NCBI GenBank assembly: GCA_030445245.1
Contig: JAUCSD010000001.1
Location: 750,671-814,670, forward strand
Direction: 5' to 3'
DNA: 64,000 nt
Source of the DNA: Candidatus Saccharimonadota bacterium
GTDB taxonomy: Bacteria; Patescibacteriota; Saccharimonadia; Saccharimonadales; Saccharimonadaceae
The notes below the pieces were generated by a model. The model made no database searches. It was not told the DNA's origin and saw only the letters and a program-made list of their open reading frames with translations. Positions 16,812 through 24,338 of this stretch are shown piece after piece. The translations under genes and the position numbers were made by a program. Position 1 is the stretch's first letter; every line of letters starts with the position of its first letter.

Positions 16812-17306
16812 ATGAGTATACCTGTCGTAAATGAAGAAGATGAAATAATCGGACATAAAGACCGTGCTGATATTAATCCATCTGTAGATATTGTTCGCTC
16901 GGCATCACTATGGATAACTAACCGTAATGGTGACATACTTCTTGCCCAGCGAAAATACACTAAACGAAATAACCCAGGAAAATGGAGTGAGGCTGTTGGT
17001 GGAACTGTCGAAAGCGAAGACAACTATGAGTCAACAATGCTTCGTGAAACCGAGGAAGAGATTGGGCTTAAGGTCGACAGTTACGAGATCGGACCAAAAC
17101 AATATATCAGTTCGCCTGCGAGATACTTTGTACAGTGGTATCAGACTGTCATCGACAAACCCATTGAAGCTTTTCGTCCTCAAGAAGAGGAGCTGGAACA
17201 ACTTGCTTGGATAAGCGAAGGGCAATTCGTAAAAGAATTAAAGGATGCTCCTGAAAAATACATCGACGAAATGCAGGAAATCGCCCGCCTGTTTATTAAA
17301 CTCTAG
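16812..17306 (+). CDS. NUDIX hydrolase
   Basis: 164 residues, IPP-isomerase-like. Nudix box GTVESED-x7-RETEEEIGL near residues 64-86, with Asp for the first Glu. MSIPVVNEEDEIIGHKDRAD at the N-terminus is typical of the IDI-like branch. TATAAT at 16799-16804 ends 7 nt before the ATG. Single gene between repeat copies 2 and 3. Substrate unknown. Confidence 0.9.
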   Translation: MSIPVVNEEDEIIGHKDRADINPSVDIVRSASLWITNRNGDILLAQRKYTKRNNPGKWSEAVGGTVESEDNYESTMLRETEEEIGLKVDSYEIGPKQYISSPARYFVQWYQTVIDKPIEAFRPQEEELEQLAWISEGQFVKELKDAPEKYIDEMQEIARLFIKL

Positions 17307-17316
17307 AAAAACGCAG

Positions 17317-17344
17317 TTCTAATTTCATACATAGTGCGATGCCA
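17317..17344 (+). repeat. 28-bp interspersed repeat, copy 3
   Basis: Starts TTCTAATTTCATACATAG, ends GATGCCA, 10 nt after the NUDIX stop. A short CTATG-ATA-CATAG palindrome follows. Confidence 0.8.
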
Positions 17345-17377
17345 TTTCTATGATACATAGCTGTATACTACAATTAT

Positions 17378-18121
17378 ATGATTTTTCTTATTCTTGCAGT
17401 CTTAATATTTATGGCTATTTTAAATGCAATTATTCCTTTACCTGGATTCTCTTTCTTCATACCGCTGCTTTCGACAGTCATGTCAACCCAAGGGGCTCTG
17501 ACCTTTGCTACAATCTACTTCCTCATAAGTTCAAGTATTATAGTATTTGTATTCCGCAAGTACTTACGCAAAGAGCTAATCATCTTACTTTTACCAGCAT
17601 CAATAATTGGTGCCTTAGCAGGAAGCTTTTTCTCTGCTGCCCTGAATGAAAAACTACTAACGGCAGTCATCTTTATTTTCGTAGTTTATTTCTTAATAAA
17701 AAAGATTCGCGCCTTAAAACAACCTACTGATAAAGAGGTCAAAAAGTCTAGTAAAAAAGAACGTCATACAGTAGCTTTTGTGGGAATAGTGTCTGGATTC
17801 TTACAAGGTGGTGGCCTAGGAGGCGGAGATGTAAGGAATGGTTTTCTGTACGCCAAAGGACTTACGATGCAGGAAGTTCGCGCCACTACTGCTGCTGTAG
17901 GTGTGGGGAATTTCTTAATTGCAATGATAACACGTGGCGCTACTGGACACATCGTTATTGAGCAACTTTGGGTCTTTCTCGTAATGATTCCGCTTCTTGT
18001 CGGTGCTACTTACATCGCAAGGCATATCACTACTAAGTTGAATCATAAGATGCAAAATGGCATCGTCGTTGGATTAATGGTTGTTGCCGTAGGGTTACTA
18101 GTCATCAAGCTAGTGCAATAA
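17378..18121 (+). CDS. Sulfite exporter TauE/SafE family membrane protein
   Basis: 247 residues, almost entirely hydrophobic helices. The repeated TauE/SafE pattern is visible: IGALAGSFFSAALN in the first half, then GFLQGGGLGGGDVRNGFL in the second. These transporters move small sulfur-containing or organic anions across the membrane; the substrate here is unknown. TATACT ends 8 nt before the ATG. Single gene between repeat copies 3 and 4. Confidence 0.88.
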   Translation: MIFLILAVLIFMAILNAIIPLPGFSFFIPLLSTVMSTQGALTFATIYFLISSSIIVFVFRKYLRKELIILLLPASIIGALAGSFFSAALNEKLLTAVIFIFVVYFLIKKIRALKQPTDKEVKKSSKKERHTVAFVGIVSGFLQGGGLGGGDVRNGFLYAKGLTMQEVRATTAAVGVGNFLIAMITRGATGHIVIEQLWVFLVMIPLLVGATYIARHITTKLNHKMQNGIVVGLMVVAVGLLVIKLVQ

Positions 18122-18132
18122 AAATAACTCAG

Positions 18133-18160
18133 TTCTAATTTCATACATAACGCTGTACCA
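18133..18160 (+). repeat. 28-bp interspersed repeat, copy 4
   Basis: Starts TTCTAATTTCATACATAA, ends CTGTACCA, 11 nt after the TauE stop codon. Confidence 0.8.
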
Positions 18161-18173
18161 TTTCTAGGTTACA

Positions 18174-18242
18174 GATACCATTCAGTTCGAACTTATGAGC
18201 CATTTTATTCAGTCATCTATTAATCGGTTCTAACTTTACAGG
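18174..18242 (+). repeat. Long companion repeat, copy 2
   Basis: Begins GATACCATTCAGTTCGAAC and ends with GGTTCTAACTTTACAGG. That tail itself resembles the start of the 28-bp repeat. Confidence 0.6.
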
Positions 18243-18275
18243 ATTTTAAATTAAGTCACGTATACTTATTAGTGA

Positions 18276-18506
18276 ATGAGAAAGACAAAGACTATACTGA
18301 GCGGCACAGAACGAGGATTCTTCCAAGGTTGTCTTCTGATTATTTCTTGTTTTGTATTGATCCTGAACTACCTCTTCCTGCAAACTGGTGAACTATTATC
18401 TCTTGCGATTGTTGATATTGTTTACGGTTTAGCACTATGGGCTTACATTTCACTTCTTCAAGGTAAAAATAAATCAGAAGTACTCAAATACTCTTTAGCA
18501 TTTTAG
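18276..18506 (+). CDS. Small membrane protein of unknown function
   Basis: 76 residues with two predicted membrane helices (FFQGCLLIISCFVLILNYLF and LLSLAIVDIVYGLALWAYIS). No family recognised. TATACT ends 9 nt before the ATG. Flanked by repeat copies 4 and 5, like the other array genes. Confidence 0.65.
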   Translation: MRKTKTILSGTERGFFQGCLLIISCFVLILNYLFLQTGELLSLAIVDIVYGLALWAYISLLQGKNKSEVLKYSLAF

Positions 18507-18564
18507 CCACGGCTATCTCCATATACTTACCTTGGGCTGTAATGACATTACACTTCTAGTTTAG

Positions 18565-18592
18565 TTCTAATTTCATACATAGTGCCGTACCA
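18565..18592 (+). repeat. 28-bp interspersed repeat, copy 5
   Basis: Starts TTCTAATTTCATACATAG, ends CCGTACCA, and runs directly into AGCATAAGCA, the sequence that also follows tRNA-His. Confidence 0.8.
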
Positions 18593-18607
18593 AGCATAAG
18601 CATTATA

Positions 18608-18651
18608 GAACGAACTTTCTTGGAAGTCTTTTTGTTTGGTATGATAAGTTC
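18608..18651 (+). promoter_or_regulatory. Terminator-promoter module 4
   Basis: GAACTTTCTTGGAAGTC hairpin, TTTTTG tail, TTTGGTATGAT. TATGAT at 18640-18645 ends 6 nt before the ATG. Confidence 0.75.
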
Positions 18652-19056
18652 ATGAACCAGACCTACAGTGCAGGCGGAATTATTATAAATAGAGGCAATC
18701 AAGTCCTTCTTCTTAGTGAAGGAGACGACTTCTGGGGACTACCTAGAGGCAGAATCGAAGTAGGCGAAGAAATGTTGGCTACAGCAATGCGAGAGATCAA
18801 AGAAGAAACTGGCCTTGTAAATATTGAGCTTATTAAAGAACTCGGTTCATATCAGCGTCATCCGGTTATTTCAGGAGTCGAGGACCCAAGCGAGATAAAG
18901 AATATTACATTGTTTTTGTTTCGTACCGATGAAGTAGTTCCAGCATTAAATGAAGAGAATAATGAGTGTGCTTGGTTTTCATTTAAGGACGCAGCCAATA
19001 AACTGTCTCATCCAAAGGATAAAGAATTTTTCATAGATACGATGATTAGAAGTTGA
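18652..19056 (+). CDS. NUDIX hydrolase
   Basis: 134 residues with a canonical Nudix box GRIEVGE-x7-REIKEETGL near residues 39-61. The opening SAGGIIINRGNQVLLL is typical of MutT-like pyrophosphohydrolases. Single gene between the copy 5 repeat and the degenerate copy that follows. Substrate unknown. Confidence 0.92.
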   Translation: MNQTYSAGGIIINRGNQVLLLSEGDDFWGLPRGRIEVGEEMLATAMREIKEETGLVNIELIKELGSYQRHPVISGVEDPSEIKNITLFLFRTDEVVPALNEENNECAWFSFKDAANKLSHPKDKEFFIDTMIRS

Positions 19057-19057
19057 G

Positions 19058-19085
19058 TTCGTTTCATATAATACGCTATCTCGGC
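19058..19085 (+). repeat. 28-bp interspersed repeat, degenerate copy 6
   Basis: TTCGTTTCATATAATACGC right after the NUDIX stop codon; only the first half is recognisable. About 75 bp later comes the hairpin ATTTCTATG-GTG-CATAGAAAT (19159-19179) seen after other copies. Confidence 0.5.
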
Positions 19086-19204
19086 CTTTCAAGATCGACT
19101 ATAAATAGCTTTGGATTCATTTGTATTTTTGTCCGAATAACCTCAATCAAGAGGTGCCATTTCTATGGTGCATAGAAATTATTTATCTCTGATAGAATAG
19201 AGAA

Positions 19205-19783
19205 ATGAAAACAGTACTTTTTGTTCCAGGATTTCAGGAAGATTTGAACTTCAGGGATTACACCTCTGTTATTGCCACTATCGAGAAGCGAGGCTATAAA
19301 GTTAAATTTATATCTATTAACTGGAAGCGAACGACTATCGAAGATTGGGTTAGCGAACTAGACAAAGTCTATGTCACTTATGATTCGAGTCAGACTATAC
19401 TGGCCGGATTCTCGTATGGAGCAATGACAGCATTTATTTGCGCTACAAAAAGGAATCCCTCAGAACTTTGGTTATTTTCCCTTTCGCCGTATTTTGCTAA
19501 AGACTTAAGAAGCAAAAATATGAAGTCTACCTGGCTAAAGCAAATTGGAAAACGACGCGTGACTGCTTTTAGTAAATTGTCATTCAGTGATTTGGCTAAA
19601 AGTGTTAAGTGTAGAACCCTGTTATTCGTAGGACAAGTCGAGGCTGCTGAGTGGCCGGTTATGCAAGAACGAGCAAATGAAGCTCACGAGCTTTTAAGAA
19701 CTAACGAGCTAATAATTGTTAAGGATGTCGGCCATAATGTTGCTGACAGCCGATATATTGATAAAATCATGTCCGTTATATAG
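19205..19783 (+). CDS. Alpha/beta-hydrolase-like protein
   Basis: 192 residues. KTVLFVPGFQED is the first strand and oxyanion-hole region, AGFSYGAMTA near residue 79 is the nucleophile elbow (Ser in GxSxG), CRTLLFVGQVE near 140 is the acid-strand region, and VGHNV near 178 gives the catalytic His. The fold is clear but the substrate is not. TAGAAT ends 6 nt before the ATG. Single gene in its array unit. Confidence 0.85.
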   Translation: MKTVLFVPGFQEDLNFRDYTSVIATIEKRGYKVKFISINWKRTTIEDWVSELDKVYVTYDSSQTILAGFSYGAMTAFICATKRNPSELWLFSLSPYFAKDLRSKNMKSTWLKQIGKRRVTAFSKLSFSDLAKSVKCRTLLFVGQVEAAEWPVMQERANEAHELLRTNELIIVKDVGHNVADSRYIDKIMSVI

Positions 19784-19792
19784 ATAGTACGG

Positions 19793-19820
19793 TTCTAATT
19801 TCGTACATAGTGCCGTATCA
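19793..19820 (+). repeat. 28-bp interspersed repeat, copy 7
   Basis: Starts TTCTAATTTCGTACATAG, ends CCGTATCA, 9 nt after the hydrolase stop codon. It joins the 9-bp-stem hairpin ATTTCTATG-GTG-CATAGAAAT at 19820-19840. Confidence 0.8.
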
Positions 19821-19894
19821 TTTCTATGGTGCATAGAAATCATTCGATTCAACGATTTTACAAAGAGATAGCCTTATAAGCTATACTTATCATT

Positions 19895-20230
19895 ATGCAT
19901 AATGATAACCCACAACACCTAATCGACCGACTTCGCAGAGATTTATTAGACGCACGTAGAACACGTAATCAGCTCACCACAACAACACTACAGGGAGTTC
20001 TTTCGTCAGTTGATAATGCAGGCGCCGTTTCGGTTCCTGAAAACATCAACTTCATTGGCACAGGCTCAACTGATGTATCTCGTCGAGAATTATCATTGCA
20101 AGATATACGAGAACTAGTAAGCGGTGAAATTACCGAAGCACAAAATGCTATCAAGGAACTTGGCGACAAGGAAGGCGCTTACGTGGATGAATTAAACGAG
20201 AGAATAGCTATTTTAGAAAATTACTTATAA
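19895..20230 (+). CDS. GatB/YqeY-like domain protein
   Basis: 111 residues. LIDRLRRDLLDARRTRNQLTTTTLQGVLSSV and EAQNAIKELGDKE…LNERIAILENYL match the helical YqeY pattern (usual opening LxxDLKxAMKAKD). The family resembles the tRNA-binding tail of GatB, and its role is poorly known. The protein is shorter than typical YqeY (about 150) and its middle part differs. TATACT ends 7 nt before the ATG. Confidence 0.7.
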   Translation: MHNDNPQHLIDRLRRDLLDARRTRNQLTTTTLQGVLSSVDNAGAVSVPENINFIGTGSTDVSRRELSLQDIRELVSGEITEAQNAIKELGDKEGAYVDELNERIAILENYL

Positions 20231-20256
20231 ACGTGAAGTATTTACCACAATTTTAG

Positions 20257-20284
20257 TTCTAATTTCATATATAGCGCTGTACCA
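20257..20284 (+). repeat. 28-bp interspersed repeat, copy 8
   Basis: Starts TTCTAATTTCATATATAG, ends CTGTACCA, 26 nt after the YqeY-like stop codon. Confidence 0.8.
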
Positions 20285-20297
20285 TTCCTATGTAATG

Positions 20298-20358
20298 GAT
20301 GCGATTTGGCTCGAAATTTATGAGCCATTTTGTCAGTCTATCTGATAATTGATTCAGG
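20298..20358 (+). repeat. Long companion repeat, copy 3
   Basis: Begins GATGCGATTTGGCTCGAA and contains TATGAGCCATTTTGTCAGTC, very close to the element at 18174. Confidence 0.6.
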
Positions 20359-20363
20359 CTCCT

Positions 20364-20402
20364 AAACGTAAAACACCGCTCAAACAAGCGATGCTTTACG
20401 TA
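20364..20402. terminator. Hairpin between convergent genes
   Basis: CGTAAAACACCGCT and AGCGATGCTTTACG pair with small bulges. It lies downstream of both the YqeY-like gene and the Sir2-like gene. Confidence 0.5.
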
Positions 20403-20461
20403 CTACATACAGGGCATTGGGAATCAAAATTCGCCCAAGAAAAAGGGAACCTAAAATAAAG

Positions 20462-21676
20462 TTACATTTTACTCAAGATCTTCTGTGCAAATTCTTCGGC
20501 GCTCATTCGCACCAGAATATCTTCATCTTGTGGCGCTTCTACGGGATATTCATACCGTAGTCCCGTCTCTTCTTCAAGGTAACTTTCTGGATCTACATAG
20601 ATTATTTTTAAGCCTGATGCACGCGCCTTTTCCTGTAGCTTACGACGGTCTGCGTGCGAGCCTACAACCACGAGTGCTTTCGCATGTTCGTCAAAATCGA
20701 CATCGGGAAAGATATGAGCATCTTCGAATTTACGCATATAAAATTCCGTCATGCCAATATCAGAAACTAACCCATCATAATTGTTAGTGAATACTGGGTC
20801 AATTATCTTACCTTCCTCAAAGAGCCTTTTTATAGACTCATAGAAGAAAGTGTTTGGCCGTGCTTTCATTGACGTTGCGTAAATAAGCGACGCATCCATG
20901 TAGAACTTAGCCGTATTACCAAAGAAACGAACGGGTAAATCATCTGCCCCACCCATCAAATATTCATGGGTTTTTGGATCGGAGATTGCATACGTCTTAT
21001 GAAGATGGGCAAGCGGCGGCACACCCGCCTCAATAGAAGGTCCACAACCAAGCTCAAGATGGAAAGGAACGTACTGACTAAAATCGAGGGAGTCGGTGAC
21101 AAGTTCTGGCGCCCCTCGCTCAAGCGATTTACGTATACCTGTTCCTAAAATAACCCAGGGTCGCATACGTTCATCATCAGTGAGGTGCATTTCAGGACCA
21201 AAGACTTCAATATCGAGCACTTCATAACCTTCGGGGAGCTCTCGTCCTGCCAGTTTTTCGGCTTCCTCCTTAGCCTGAAACCTTACGACAGCAGTCATAC
21301 TATTCAAGGTTGCAATAACCCCATCGTCACTATCAGCCACGGTCCAGCCGCCTCGTCCCATCGCCTCAAGAGTCTTATCATAGTACTGTCGTAATTCTTG
21401 TTTTGGCAGTGCTGTATTCCACCAGAGGTAAGGCTTTTGGAGCACGAGAGCATATGTATCACCGGTTTGCACTAAGTCGTACTCGTCAAAAAAGTGCGCA
21501 AGCTTCCATCGGCCGTCTATCTCAGTTTCATAATGCGAATTCTTACTTGTAGCAAGCTCTTGCGTTCGACGCCATACACCCTCATGTTTTTTACGATTGT
21601 TTTGGACAAATTGACGTTGCCACTTTGTATTTGAGTCTTCAGGCAGCCCTGAAATAATAGTAAAAGGTAGGTTCAT
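20462..21676 (-). CDS. Sir2-like NAD-binding domain protein with unknown N-terminal domain
   Basis: 404 residues. The last 200 show a divergent sirtuin-type Rossmann pattern: GCGPSIEAGVPPL at 210-222 (compare GAGxSxxSGIPxF), TNNYDGL at 297-303 (compare TQNxDxL), VVVGSHADRRK at 336-346 and IIYVDPE at 358-364. No catalytic HG motif or zinc Cys set is visible, so protein deacetylation is unlikely; NAD binding or cleavage is more plausible. Residues 1-205 match nothing I recognise. The gene is on the opposite strand to most of the array but sits between repeat copies 8 and 9. TATAAT lies 4 nt before the ATG. Confidence 0.65.
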   Translation of the reverse strand: MNLPFTIISGLPEDSNTKWQRQFVQNNRKKHEGVWRRTQELATSKNSHYETEIDGRWKLAHFFDEYDLVQTGDTYALVLQKPYLWWNTALPKQELRQYYDKTLEAMGRGGWTVADSDDGVIATLNSMTAVVRFQAKEEAEKLAGRELPEGYEVLDIEVFGPEMHLTDDERMRPWVILGTGIRKSLERGAPELVTDSLDFSQYVPFHLELGCGPSIEAGVPPLAHLHKTYAISDPKTHEYLMGGADDLPVRFFGNTAKFYMDASLIYATSMKARPNTFFYESIKRLFEEGKIIDPVFTNNYDGLVSDIGMTEFYMRKFEDAHIFPDVDFDEHAKALVVVGSHADRRKLQEKARASGLKIIYVDPESYLEEETGLRYEYPVEAPQDEDILVRMSAEEFAQKILSKM

Positions 21677-21717
21677 GATTATTATAATATCAGAATAACA
21701 TCTCCTACGAAAATTAG

Positions 21718-21745
21718 TTCTGCTTTCATGTGTAGTGCTGTACCA
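21718..21745 (+). repeat. 28-bp interspersed repeat, copy 9
   Basis: Starts TTCTGCTTTCATGTGTAG, ends CTGTACCA. Joined to hairpin ATTTCTAT…ATAGAAAT at 21745-21765. Confidence 0.75.
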
Positions 21746-21770
21746 TTTCTATGCTTTATAGAAATTATTA

Positions 21771-21817
21771 CAAAAAGACTTCGTAGATGAAGTCTTTTTA
21801 TTTGGTATACTTTCTTT
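21771..21817 (+). promoter_or_regulatory. Terminator-promoter module 5
   Basis: AAAAAGACTTCGTAGATGAAGTCTTTTT hairpin split by a short loop, then TTTGGTATACT. TATACT at 21806-21811 ends 6 nt before the ATG. Confidence 0.75.
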
Positions 21818-22168
21818 ATGGCATCAAATATACAAATTGGGAACGCAGAACTTGATTCATCAGGTACTCGCGGTTGGCTTATTGGAAGCTTCATTGAAGA
21901 AAAGTTTGGGCTACGACATACTGCCGACATTGAGTTGAAATGGGGTGTCTTAAAAACAGGAGATGCCAGAAATGAATGGGCCACGGGAGAGACACGGACA
22001 ACTATTGGAATCTTGATATCTGGAAAGTTTACTATGGAATTCCGAGACCAGTCGGTAACATTTGATAAGCCGGGTGACTACGTCATGTGGGGACCAGGTA
22101 CAAGTCATAGGTGGAAGTCTCGTGAAGACGCTGTTTGGCTTACTATTCGCTGGCCACCAGAAGAGTGA
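21818..22168 (+). CDS. Cupin-fold protein
   Basis: 116 residues. The double-stranded beta-helix pattern shows as GILISGKFTMEFRDQSVTFDKPGDYVMW followed by GTSHRWKSREDAVWLTIRW. Only part of the usual metal-binding set is visible (His in GTSHRW). Similar small cupins are common but their ligands are unknown. Single gene between repeat copies 9 and 10, from module 5. Confidence 0.8.
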   Translation: MASNIQIGNAELDSSGTRGWLIGSFIEEKFGLRHTADIELKWGVLKTGDARNEWATGETRTTIGILISGKFTMEFRDQSVTFDKPGDYVMWGPGTSHRWKSREDAVWLTIRWPPEE

Positions 22169-22176
22169 TAGAGCGG

Positions 22177-22204
22177 CTCTAACTTCATACAACACGCTAC
22201 GCCA
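22177..22204 (+). repeat. 28-bp interspersed repeat, copy 10
   Basis: Starts CTCTAACTTCATACAACA, ends CTACGCCA, 8 nt after the cupin stop codon. Confidence 0.7.
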
Positions 22205-22215
22205 AGTGCTTCTGC

Positions 22216-22261
22216 TAAATAGACTTCCCAAGAAGTCTATTTATTTTGATATGATTAGGTC
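22216..22261 (+). promoter_or_regulatory. Terminator-promoter module 6
   Basis: ATAGACTTCCCAAGAAGTCTAT hairpin, TTATTTTGATATGAT. TATGAT at 22250-22255 ends 6 nt before the ATG. Almost identical to the module behind tRNA-Arg. Confidence 0.75.
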
Positions 22262-22822
22262 ATGCTACCAAATGAAAATCTCCACTACTTTGGATTATAC
22301 GGCCTACTTTTCGGTACACTTGCTATTATCCTAATGCTTTACAAGTGGCGTGGAGATAAATCCATGACCTTAAGCCTACATGCTGCTTCACATCCAAGTG
22401 CATACATTACCATGGGAATCGCTGCGACCGTTACCGCCATATTCATTTATCCCTTTTTCTTCTGGTGGTTTGCACCCACACTACAGCTACCGGTTCTATT
22501 TAATTGGTGCATTGGAATTGCTGCAATATGTCAAATTCTTATTGGTTGGATTCCTGATAAACCAGGCAGACTAAGCCGTATCCATAACATACTCGCTTTT
22601 ATCGCTGGAGCTATGATAGTCCCAATTACGATATTCATTGCATCATCTCCTGTCCTCTCTTCAGCCTTAAAATACTCGGCACTTGTCTATCTTGGACTGT
22701 CATTACTATTTATATTTCTCTATTTCTTCGTGCGCAGTACCAGAAAGCACAGTCTTGTTTACCAAATGATCTTTTATTGGGGCTTCTTTACTATCATTTT
22801 AAGTGCAGCTTATTTACGTTAG
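22262..22822 (+). CDS. Multi-pass membrane protein (DUF998-like)
   Basis: 186 residues with about six hydrophobic helices, regularly spaced from residue 10 to the C-terminus. GRLSRIHNILAFIAGAMIVP recalls the DUF998 family; the match is weak. No known function. Single gene between repeat copies 10 and 11. Confidence 0.6.
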   Translation: MLPNENLHYFGLYGLLFGTLAIILMLYKWRGDKSMTLSLHAASHPSAYITMGIAATVTAIFIYPFFFWWFAPTLQLPVLFNWCIGIAAICQILIGWIPDKPGRLSRIHNILAFIAGAMIVPITIFIASSPVLSSALKYSALVYLGLSLLFIFLYFFVRSTRKHSLVYQMIFYWGFFTIILSAAYLR

Positions 22823-22836
22823 TTGTAAAATTCCAG

Positions 22837-22864
22837 TTCTAACCTCATACATAATACTGTGCCA
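22837..22864 (+). repeat. 28-bp interspersed repeat, copy 11
   Basis: Starts TTCTAACCTCATACATAA, ends CTGTGCCA, 14 nt after the membrane-protein stop codon. Confidence 0.75.
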
Positions 22865-22966
22865 AATCTCGAATTCATTATTCTGATCTGTAGTCTTAGT
22901 TCTGATATTACACAAACCATATTGGAATTGAAAACTCTCACTATAACTACATGTTAAAATAGACAA

Positions 22967-23368
22967 ATGAGAGTTGTCGGTTGTTTTCTAGAATATAATA
23001 ATGAATTTGTCTTGCTCAAGCGTCATAGCCATAAACCAAATGGATCGACTTGGGGATTGCCCGCCGGTAAGGTTGAGCCGAATGAATCTGATGAGACCGC
23101 AATGATGCGTGAGCTTTACGAAGAAACAGGTTATCAATCAAATGCTTTGGAGTTAAAGCATCTAGGTGTGTACGATTTCGTAACACCGTCGGGAGCAGTT
23201 AATAATTTTGTGACGTATAGTGTCAAACTTAGCGGGCTATACGAAGTTGTCCTAGAAGACGCAGCACATTCAGAATATAAATGGGTTAGTGTTGTAGAAG
23301 CTAACAAAATGTCTGATTTAATTTTTGGACTTCATGATTTATTTAAAATGATTGGATATATAAAGTAG
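22967..23368 (+). CDS. NUDIX hydrolase
   Basis: 133 residues with a canonical Nudix box GKVEPNE-x7-RELYEETGY near residues 36-58. VVGCFLEYNNEFVLLKRHSHKPNGSTWGLP is the usual MutT-like opening. TAAAAT at 22955-22960 ends 6 nt before the ATG. Third NUDIX gene inside the array; not a recent copy of the other two by sequence. Confidence 0.92.
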   Translation: MRVVGCFLEYNNEFVLLKRHSHKPNGSTWGLPAGKVEPNESDETAMMRELYEETGYQSNALELKHLGVYDFVTPSGAVNNFVTYSVKLSGLYEVVLEDAAHSEYKWVSVVEANKMSDLIFGLHDLFKMIGYIK

Positions 23369-23396
23369 TTCTAATTTCATGCATAGTGCTGCATCA
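23369..23396 (+). repeat. 28-bp interspersed repeat, copy 12
   Basis: Starts TTCTAATTTCATGCATAG directly after the TAG stop codon of the NUDIX gene, ends CTGCATCA. Confidence 0.8.
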
Positions 23397-23409
23397 CATC
23401 TCGACACCA

Positions 23410-23470
23410 GATATGATTTAGTTCGAGCTTTATGACCAGTTTATTGGTCTATCTGTTATTGATTTCGGTT
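23410..23470 (+). repeat. Long companion repeat, copy 4
   Basis: Begins GATATGATTTAGTTCGAG and contains a small hairpin GACCA-GTTTAT-TGGTC. Confidence 0.6.
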
Positions 23471-23485
23471 TTCCAAGAAATAGAT

Positions 23486-24175
23486 TCAATAGCCTCCAAA
23501 ACTATCGATTCTAATGTTGCGAATCTGTACGCCCATATCTATCAGTAGATGTTCATTACTTTCCACCATTCCAGGAGGACCTGATATGTAAAAGTTTTGA
23601 TTCGCATTTTTGATTAGTGAACGCATTAATCTCTCTCTTTTCTTTCGGTTTATCTCTTTCGTGGAGATATAAATAACAGAGAGACTTGGCAGTTTCGTAG
23701 ACCACATGTCTAATTCATCTTTAAAGAGGAAGTCCTCATTTTGATTTAGGTAAATCAGAGTAACCTTGTTTTTGTCACCATTATCAAACATCTCCTTTAG
23801 CATACTCCGAAAAGGAGCGACTCCAATACCTCCAGCTATTAATACGCTCGATTGATTCTTCTTTAACTGAAATCCATAGTCATTCCCAAATCGTGTAATA
23901 AAAAATCTATCATTTGGTCGAGTTCCCTGCAGAGCTTTCTTTAATTCACTTATACCTTCACGAAATGTAATCTGAAGATCTGAATCTGTAGGGGACGATG
24001 ATAAAGAGTACGTCTTGCCACCACGCAATTCTTGACCAGCAAACTCAATATCCATCCAATCACCGGCCTCATATTGAAAATTGAGGGGACGACGAAATAG
24101 AATACTCCAGTGATTAGGTGTTTCAGCGTTAAGAGATTCTACGACAAGTTCCGTATGAAGATTTTTGTGAATCAT
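23486..24175 (-). CDS. Ferredoxin-reductase-type FAD/NAD(P)-binding oxidoreductase
   Basis: 229 residues. An FAD-binding beta-barrel comes first (FQYEAGDWMDIEF, KTYSLSSSP with the flavin-binding R/KxYS pattern), then the nucleotide-binding domain (VLIAGGIGVAPFRSML, VTLIYLNQNEDFLF, FYISGPPGMVES). No iron-sulfur Cys cluster follows, so it is a bare reductase module. The start is Met at 24175; TATGCT on the minus strand ends 7 nt before it. The frame also opens at 24187, which would overlap the -10. Opposite strand to the surrounding array genes. Confidence 0.88.
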   Translation of the reverse strand: MIHKNLHTELVVESLNAETPNHWSILFRRPLNFQYEAGDWMDIEFAGQELRGGKTYSLSSSPTDSDLQITFREGISELKKALQGTRPNDRFFITRFGNDYGFQLKKNQSSVLIAGGIGVAPFRSMLKEMFDNGDKNKVTLIYLNQNEDFLFKDELDMWSTKLPSLSVIYISTKEINRKKRERLMRSLIKNANQNFYISGPPGMVESNEHLLIDMGVQIRNIRIDSFGGY

Positions 24176-24246
24176 TCCCCCAAGCATAACAGATCAAAGG
24201 CCCCCTACATGAGATCGTTAAGTGTAATCCCCCTATTGGAGTCGAG

Positions 24247-24304
24247 CAATTTGAACTTATAGATCATTCCGTCAACCTATGTCATATGGTTCTGACTTTA
24301 CAAG
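24247..24304 (+). repeat. Long companion repeat, copy 5 (divergent)
   Basis: CAATTTGAACTTATAGATCAT followed by GGTTCTGACTTTACAAG, comparable to the tail of the element at 18174-18242. No clear 28-bp repeat precedes it. Confidence 0.4.
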
Positions 24305-24338
24305 CCAATACCAGACATAACTGGTATCATAAAGAGAG

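Noticed and set aside
24179-24190. CCAAGCATAA as another copy of the tRNA-His direct repeat
   Set aside because: Here the match is explained by the reverse complement of a TATGCTTG promoter of the reductase gene, and no module follows.
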